The notes under the pieces were generated by a model. That model searched no databases and had not been told where the DNA came from. It worked only from the letters and a program-made list of their open reading frames with translations. Positions 57,817-64,000 of a DNA stretch of 64,000 nucleotides are shown here, piece by piece. Source of the stretch: Tessaracoccus flavescens (GTDB taxonomy: Bacteria > Actinomycetota > Actinomycetes > Propionibacteriales > Propionibacteriaceae); NCBI RefSeq assembly GCF_001998865.1, contig NZ_CP019607.1:1364001-1428000 (forward strand), given 5' to 3'. Each line of letters starts with the position of its first letter. Positions within the stretch are counted from its first letter, which is position 1. A program made the translations under genes and the position numbers.

Positions 57817-57850
57817 CCGCGCACCCCGGCCAGCTCGCCGGGGTGCGCGG
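57817..57850 (-). terminator. Stem-loop after ppdK
   Basis: Perfect 14-base arms CCGCGCACCCCGGC (57817-57830) and GCCGGGGTGCGCGG (57837-57850) with a six-base loop, 12 bases after the ppdK stop on the minus strand. There is no T tract. Confidence 0.7.
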
Positions 57851-57861
57851 AACGCCGCTGG

Positions 57862-60510
<2,649 letters not shown>

Positions 60511-60599
60511 GGTGGGGAAATCTCCTTTGACTGCCCAGGTTGCGGGGACTTCGGCGTCCCGGTCCCAAGCCTAGCTCCCACGCTTTTCTCGCGTGGGGT

Positions 60600-61007
60600 G
60601 GGGACGGATTGTCCTAACCCCGCGGGCGACCGCTCGGAAACGGAGAGCGCTCCCAGCCAACTTGCGCCCGTTGGACACCCACTGGGAGCTGCGTCCGAGA
60701 TTGTTGTTGATCCAGGCCTGCGCGGGCTCGCCTTGTACGTCAGGTTGTTGAACACCCATCCGTTGCTGGTGACGTGGCGACCGTTCTTCTCCGCGACCTG
60801 GGTGGCCAGATCTCGGTGCGGCAGCGCGGCGCATTGGGGGAGTAGGCCCACGTCGTCGAGCACTGACGCCCGTTGACGGTGCGCTTGCCCGGGGTGATGT
60901 AGACATCGACCTGGGCGTCTGCGGTCTGGGTCAGCGGACCCGTCGTAGCCACCGCGCGAGCGCCGTTGCCGCGGCCAGTTTGGCAAAGAGTTTCTTCCTG
61001 GCCGCAT
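60600..61007 (-). pseudogene. Broken secreted-protein gene, paralogue of the gene at 29636
   Basis: Pieces in three frames rebuild a protein like the one at 29636. A signal-peptide-like KKLFAKLAAATALA is near 60990. VDVYITPGKRTVNGRQCSTT and APRCRTEIW form the first repeat. TQVAEKNGRHVTSNGWVFNN, then LTYKAS, follow in a second frame. AQAWINNNLGRSSQWVSNGR comes in a third. At least three indels are needed. Shared units are GR-x-(W)-(R)-T, CRTEIWA and GW-x-FN. No frame is open throughout. It lies between ppdK and its regulator. The decay is too extensive to be a single sequencing error. Confidence 0.8.
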
Positions 61008-61073
61008 GCTAGGGGAAACACCACTTCCCCGGGCGACAAACTTTCGTTAATGTCCATTGTCAGCGGGCGTTTT

Positions 61074-61958
61074 TCAGCGCGGGCTCCAGGCATCGCCGGG
61101 CCGTACGACGCCGGGTGGCCTGCGCAGCCGCGCTCCGACGTTCTTGGCCCGCTCGTCGACGATGTCGATGATCCGCGCGGCGGCCTCTTCGAGGGCGACC
61201 CCAGTGGTGTCGATGATGGGCGCCTTGAGCCGCCGCTGGATCCTCGCCACCTCGTCCAGTTCGTCATAGATCTTGACCAGGTCGGCATACCCGTCCTTTG
61301 TGCCGAATCCGCCCATGCCCCGCACCCGCTCGCCGCGGATCCGCAGCAGTCGCTCGGCGTCCATGGTGAGCCCGACGATGCGCCACTGGTCGATGGCGAA
61401 CAGTTCCTCTGGCGGGGCGATGCCCGGCACGAGCGGCACGTTGACCGCCTTGTACCCGAGATAGCCCAGGTAGATCGACAGTGGGGTCTTGCCCGAGCGC
61501 GACGGCCCGACCAGGCAGATGTCAGCCTCGTGCAGCGCTCCGGGCATGGCCCCGTCGTCGTTGCGCACGGCGAAGTCGATGGCCGACATCCGCACGAAGT
61601 ACTCGGCCTCCACGCCCAGCGGTCGCATGGGGACCTGGTCGGACTCGAGCCCGCTGATCTGCTCGAGGGCGTGCATCGCGTCGGTCATCAGGTCGGCGAA
61701 CGGGATCTGCTCGTCGCGGCAGAAGTTCTTGACCAGGTCTGCGAGTTCCTCGTTGACCAGCGTGAAGAACACCGCGATGGGGGCCTCCGAGTCGCGCACC
61801 GCCTCGAGGGCCTGGATCAGCGCCGTTGTCGTGTTCATCTTGCGGTGCCGGATGATGGTGAACTCGCGGGTCGGGAACTGCGTGACGGCGGCGCGGGCGA
61901 TGCGCGCTGCCGTCTCACCTGTCGAGTCGGCGATGACGTGGATCTCCAGGGCGGACAT
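61074..61958 (-). CDS. PPDK regulatory protein (bifunctional kinase/pyrophosphorylase, DUF299)
   Basis: A 294-residue DUF299 protein: IHVIADSTGETAARIARAAV, TREFTIIRHRKMNTTTALIQ, FRAVRNDDG-type middle, and the nucleotide motif LVGPSRSGKTPLSIYLGYLG, then YKAVNVPLVPGIAPPEELFA. Family members phosphorylate PPDK on a threonine next to the catalytic histidine using ADP, and reverse this with phosphate. The target ppdK lies 560 bases downstream on the same strand. TACAGT (complement of 61965-61970) lies six bases before the ATG (leaderless). Confidence 0.96.
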   Translation of the reverse strand: MSALEIHVIADSTGETAARIARAAVTQFPTREFTIIRHRKMNTTTALIQALEAVRDSEAPIAVFFTLVNEELADLVKNFCRDEQIPFADLMTDAMHALEQISGLESDQVPMRPLGVEAEYFVRMSAIDFAVRNDDGAMPGALHEADICLVGPSRSGKTPLSIYLGYLGYKAVNVPLVPGIAPPEELFAIDQWRIVGLTMDAERLLRIRGERVRGMGGFGTKDGYADLVKIYDELDEVARIQRRLKAPIIDTTGVALEEAAARIIDIVDERAKNVGARLRRPPGVVRPGDAWSPR

Positions 61959-62029
61959 GGCCCAACTGTAGGCGGGCGCGACCCCGGCCGTCTGGGCGCC
62001 TCGGATCGACGACTCAGAGCGGAGCGGCC

Positions 62030-62637
62030 ACGAGCAGCACCTCGGTGATCTCGATGTCGATCGGTTCGATCCTCGCCGCCGCGGCAGGCGCACCCGTCAC
62101 CCGGCGGTTCGGGGCCAGGACGACGGCAGCCGTCGGGTCGCTGATCATCGCCGCAGCACCGAGGCGGGCGCGGCCCTCGGCGCCGCAGGACTTGGCTACA
62201 CCCTCGTGCTGCTCAGCCAGTTCATCGGACGGATACTCGGCGACCCGATGACGGACCGCTGGGGCCGGGGTCCGGTCGCCCGGCTCGGTGGAGTCCTGAT
62301 CGCCGTCGCCGCATTGTGCGTCGTGCTCGTCCCCGGGATGGTGGCGCCCTTCATCGGCTTCGCCCTGATGGGTTGCGGCAGCGCGACCCTCGTGCCTGCC
62401 GCCTTCGCGGCAGCCGGCCGGCTGCCGGGGCTCGCGCACGGCTCGGGGATCGCGCTGGTCGGCTGGCTGATGCGGCTCGGGTTCCTCTTCACCTCACCCC
62501 TGATCGGGGTCACCTCCGACGCGTTCGGCCTGCGCACCGCAATGCTCTTGCCTGTGTTCAGCGGGCTGGCTGCGGCCGTCATCGCGCACCTCGTCTGGAG
62601 GGTCAAAACACCTTCGACGGTCGCCGTCGAAGGCTAG
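62030..62637 (+). pseudogene. MFS transporter relic with internal deletion
   Basis: Two MFS pieces are joined. The first (about 62045-62155) reads ISMSIGSILAAAAGAPVTRR, then FGARTTAAVGSLIIAAA, the helix 2-3 region of an MFS protein. The second, in another frame from about 62155 to 62637, reads GLGYTLVLLSQFIGRILGDP, MTDRWGRGPVARLGGVLIAV, PFIGFALMGCGSATLVPAAF and MLLPVFSGLAAAVIAHLVWR, the helix 7-12 region. Helices 4-6 or so, and the N-terminus, are missing, with a frame change at the joint. A GTG at 62206 could still express the second half alone. It looks like a deletion remnant of a YbjJ-type exporter. Confidence 0.75.
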
Positions 62638-62691
62638 GCTGGAGCCCAGGGCCCAACGATGTCGCCCGCAGTACCCAGGAGGTGCACAAGC

Positions 62692-63090
62692 ATGGAAGCA
62701 ACCATGGAGGAGACCGGGGAAACCACAGGCTTGGAGGTGTCGCTCACAGTCCACAAGCAACTCAGAGACGTGTGGGCGGCGCTCATGACACCGGAGGGCA
62801 ACGAGGCCCTGCTCGGTGAGGGAGGACGGCTGGGGTCGAAGGGTGACGACTGGCGCTCGGCCGACGGCGCCTACGGCGTCACCCGAAGCTTCCATCCGAT
62901 GGAACAGATCCGGTTCTCCTGGCATGCCGATGACGACTCGCCACGCACGGTCGTCGATCTCCAACTCCACGACGAGGACGGTCGTACCAGGCTCGACCTC
63001 AGCCAGGACCATCTGCCGACGGAAGCCGATCTGGACGCGCTCTCTTCCCACTGGGAGGACGTGCTCGCACGGATCGCCGACCTGGGCTGA
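62692..63090 (+). CDS. SRPBCC-domain protein
   Basis: A 132-residue START/AHSA1-like protein: TGLEVSLTVHKQLRDVWAAL, MTPEGNEALLGEGG, TRSFHPMEQIRFSWHADDDS, TVVDLQLHDEDGRTRLDLSQ, and HWEDVLARIADLG. The fold has one helix-grip domain with a ligand pocket. The function is unknown. AGGAGG (62678-62683) lies eight bases before the ATG at 62692. It is not closely related to the AHSA1 protein at 11413. Confidence 0.85.
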   Translation: MEATMEETGETTGLEVSLTVHKQLRDVWAALMTPEGNEALLGEGGRLGSKGDDWRSADGAYGVTRSFHPMEQIRFSWHADDDSPRTVVDLQLHDEDGRTRLDLSQDHLPTEADLDALSSHWEDVLARIADLG

Positions 63091-63093
63091 GCC

Positions 63094-64000
63094 TCATCCC
63101 CAGACGGTGAGCGTTCCGTCCGGGCCGTAGGTGGCGAGCCTCGGCCCCAGCCGCATCAGGCTCCAGGAGTCCTGCTGGTCGTGCCACTGCCAGACCAGCT
63201 CTCCACTGCCAGGGTCGATGCCCGCCACCTCGAACGTCGGGTCCGGGTCGGTCGGCTCGTACATCCGCGTCACGAGCAGGTCGGTCGCGACCATGACGTC
63301 GAGGACGGGCGCCGGGGTGCGGGTGTGCCACAACTCGCGCCCGGTGGTGAGGTCGATTCCGGCGAGCCAGGCGTCCGCATAGTCGGCGGTCGTGGTGCCG
63401 AGCTCCGGGAAGATCGTCTGGGCGCCCTGGTACAGGATGAGGTGGTTGTCCCGGATGATCAGGTCGGTGTAGACCATCCGGATCTGCGCCGACCACTGCG
63501 TGCGCCCTGTGTACGGGTCGAGCCGGTACAGCTGACCCATCGACTCGGCCAGCAGCACCTCGAGGCTTCCGATGACGTAGGCCGCCCCCGGCGCGACCCG
63601 CCAGAGCCGCCTACCCGTCTCCAGGTCGTGTCCGACCATCTCCTTCTCGGAGGTGTAGATGGCGACGTCACGGGCGATCACGAACCGGTCGGTCTGCGTC
63701 GACCATGCTGGCCGCTCACCGGTCCAGGCGTCGAGCGCGAGCGCGTAACTGGCCGAGCCGCGCCACCCGTCGGAGGTCCGCGCGAGCAGCAGACCGTCGC
63801 GCTCAACCACCTCGGCCTCGCGCAGCGCGAGGGAGACTGCGGCGGTGAACGGCACCTCTGTGGTCCAGGTGACGGCGCCCGGGTCGGGACGCGACAGCCG
63901 GCTGATGCGCAGCCGGTCGCCGTCCGGCACCGCGAGGATCAGCGTCCCGCGGCTGCTTGAACCGAACCACGCGCGCTGATCCGGGAGGGTGAACCGGTGG
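63094..64000 (-). CDS. PQQ-like beta-propeller protein, partial (5' end beyond the window)
   Basis: The frame is open to the right edge, so the true start is outside. More than 300 residues are visible, with repeated propeller blades: LLARTSDGWRGSASYALALD, KEMVGHDLETGRRLWRVAPG, LYRLDPYTGRTQWSAQIRMV, AWLAGIDLTTGRELWHTRTP and IDPGSGELVWQWHDQQ. The D-x-x-T/S-G-x-x-x-W pattern is that of PQQ-like repeats, which often need no cofactor. The chain ends YGPDGTLTVWG. A signal peptide or membrane anchor would lie upstream of the window. The function is unknown. Confidence 0.85.
   Translation of the reverse strand, partial: HRFTLPDQRAWFGSSSRGTLILAVPDGDRLRISRLSRPDPGAVTWTTEVPFTAAVSLALREAEVVERDGLLLARTSDGWRGSASYALALDAWTGERPAWSTQTDRFVIARDVAIYTSEKEMVGHDLETGRRLWRVAPGAAYVIGSLEVLLAESMGQLYRLDPYTGRTQWSAQIRMVYTDLIIRDNHLILYQGAQTIFPELGTTTADYADAWLAGIDLTTGRELWHTRTPAPVLDVMVATDLLVTRMYEPTDPDPTFEVAGIDPGSGELVWQWHDQQDSWSLMRLGPRLATYGPDGTLTVWG

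Noticed and set aside
62045..62439. Minus-strand 141-codon frame over the MFS relic
   Set aside because: Antisense to recognisable MFS helices and without its own motifs.

Overview
The window reads as chromosomal DNA of a high-GC actinobacterium. Evidence is the strong G/C bias at third codon positions, frequent GTG starts, many leaderless promoters (TANNNT six or seven bases before the start codon), a fused MrpA-MrpB subunit, and the rpsF-ssb-rpsR-rplI block. Acetate and pyruvate genes (poxB, pta-ackA, ppdK with its regulator, sdaA) and several gene pairings suggest a Propionibacteriaceae-like (for example Tessaracoccus-like) organism. That placement is inference. No rRNA, tRNA, CRISPR array, insertion sequence or phage module was recognised by eye.

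Layout. 0-9 kb: a partial gene, a SorC regulator divergent from an unusual two-Rossmann dehydrogenase, a CPBP protease divergent from a TetR regulator, small housekeeping enzymes, and several broken genes. 9-19 kb: poxB; an ArsR/SRPBCC pair with a very clear operator; a MarR/MFS pair; sdaA; a composite relic of an ABC transporter and two-component system; and an esterase/zinc-ribbon pair. 19-31 kb: an M48 protease, the rpsF-ssb-rpsR-rplI operon, SGNH hydrolase/rhodanese, an acyl-CoA ligase, an ABC-F gene with a three-codon leader ORF, and uridine phosphorylase. 31-41 kb: an ArsR-DUF2087 regulator, a UbiB-like kinase, endonuclease IV and the mrpA(B)CDEFG antiporter operon. 41-46.7 kb: a pterin dehydratase/VOC fusion, a compact five-gene cassette with WXG100-like proteins and a zincin effector candidate, and a luciferase-like oxidoreductase. 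47-55.8 kb: pta-ackA, then a three-gene operon (SDR, PlsC acyltransferase, AGPS-like FAD enzyme) that looks like a eukaryote-type ether-lipid pathway, then yaaA. 55.8-64 kb: three DUF4190-type paralogues, ppdK and its regulatory protein, a broken secreted-protein gene, a broken MFS gene, an SRPBCC protein and a PQQ-like propeller protein cut by the right edge.

How it works together. Pyruvate and acetyl-CoA can be routed through PoxB, Pta and AckA to acetate. PPDK and its bifunctional regulator interconvert pyruvate and PEP, and SdaA feeds serine into pyruvate. The Mrp complex links Na+ and H+ gradients.

Caveat. An unusual number of genes (about ten) carry single-base frameshifts or internal deletions. 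The deletion-type relics (PEP-transfer domain, ABC/HK/RR composite, FMN reductase, MFS) look like true decay. The single-base cases (DUF1990, RidA, the ArsR-DUF2087 N-terminus, the 12.3 kb hypothetical) could also be assembly errors.
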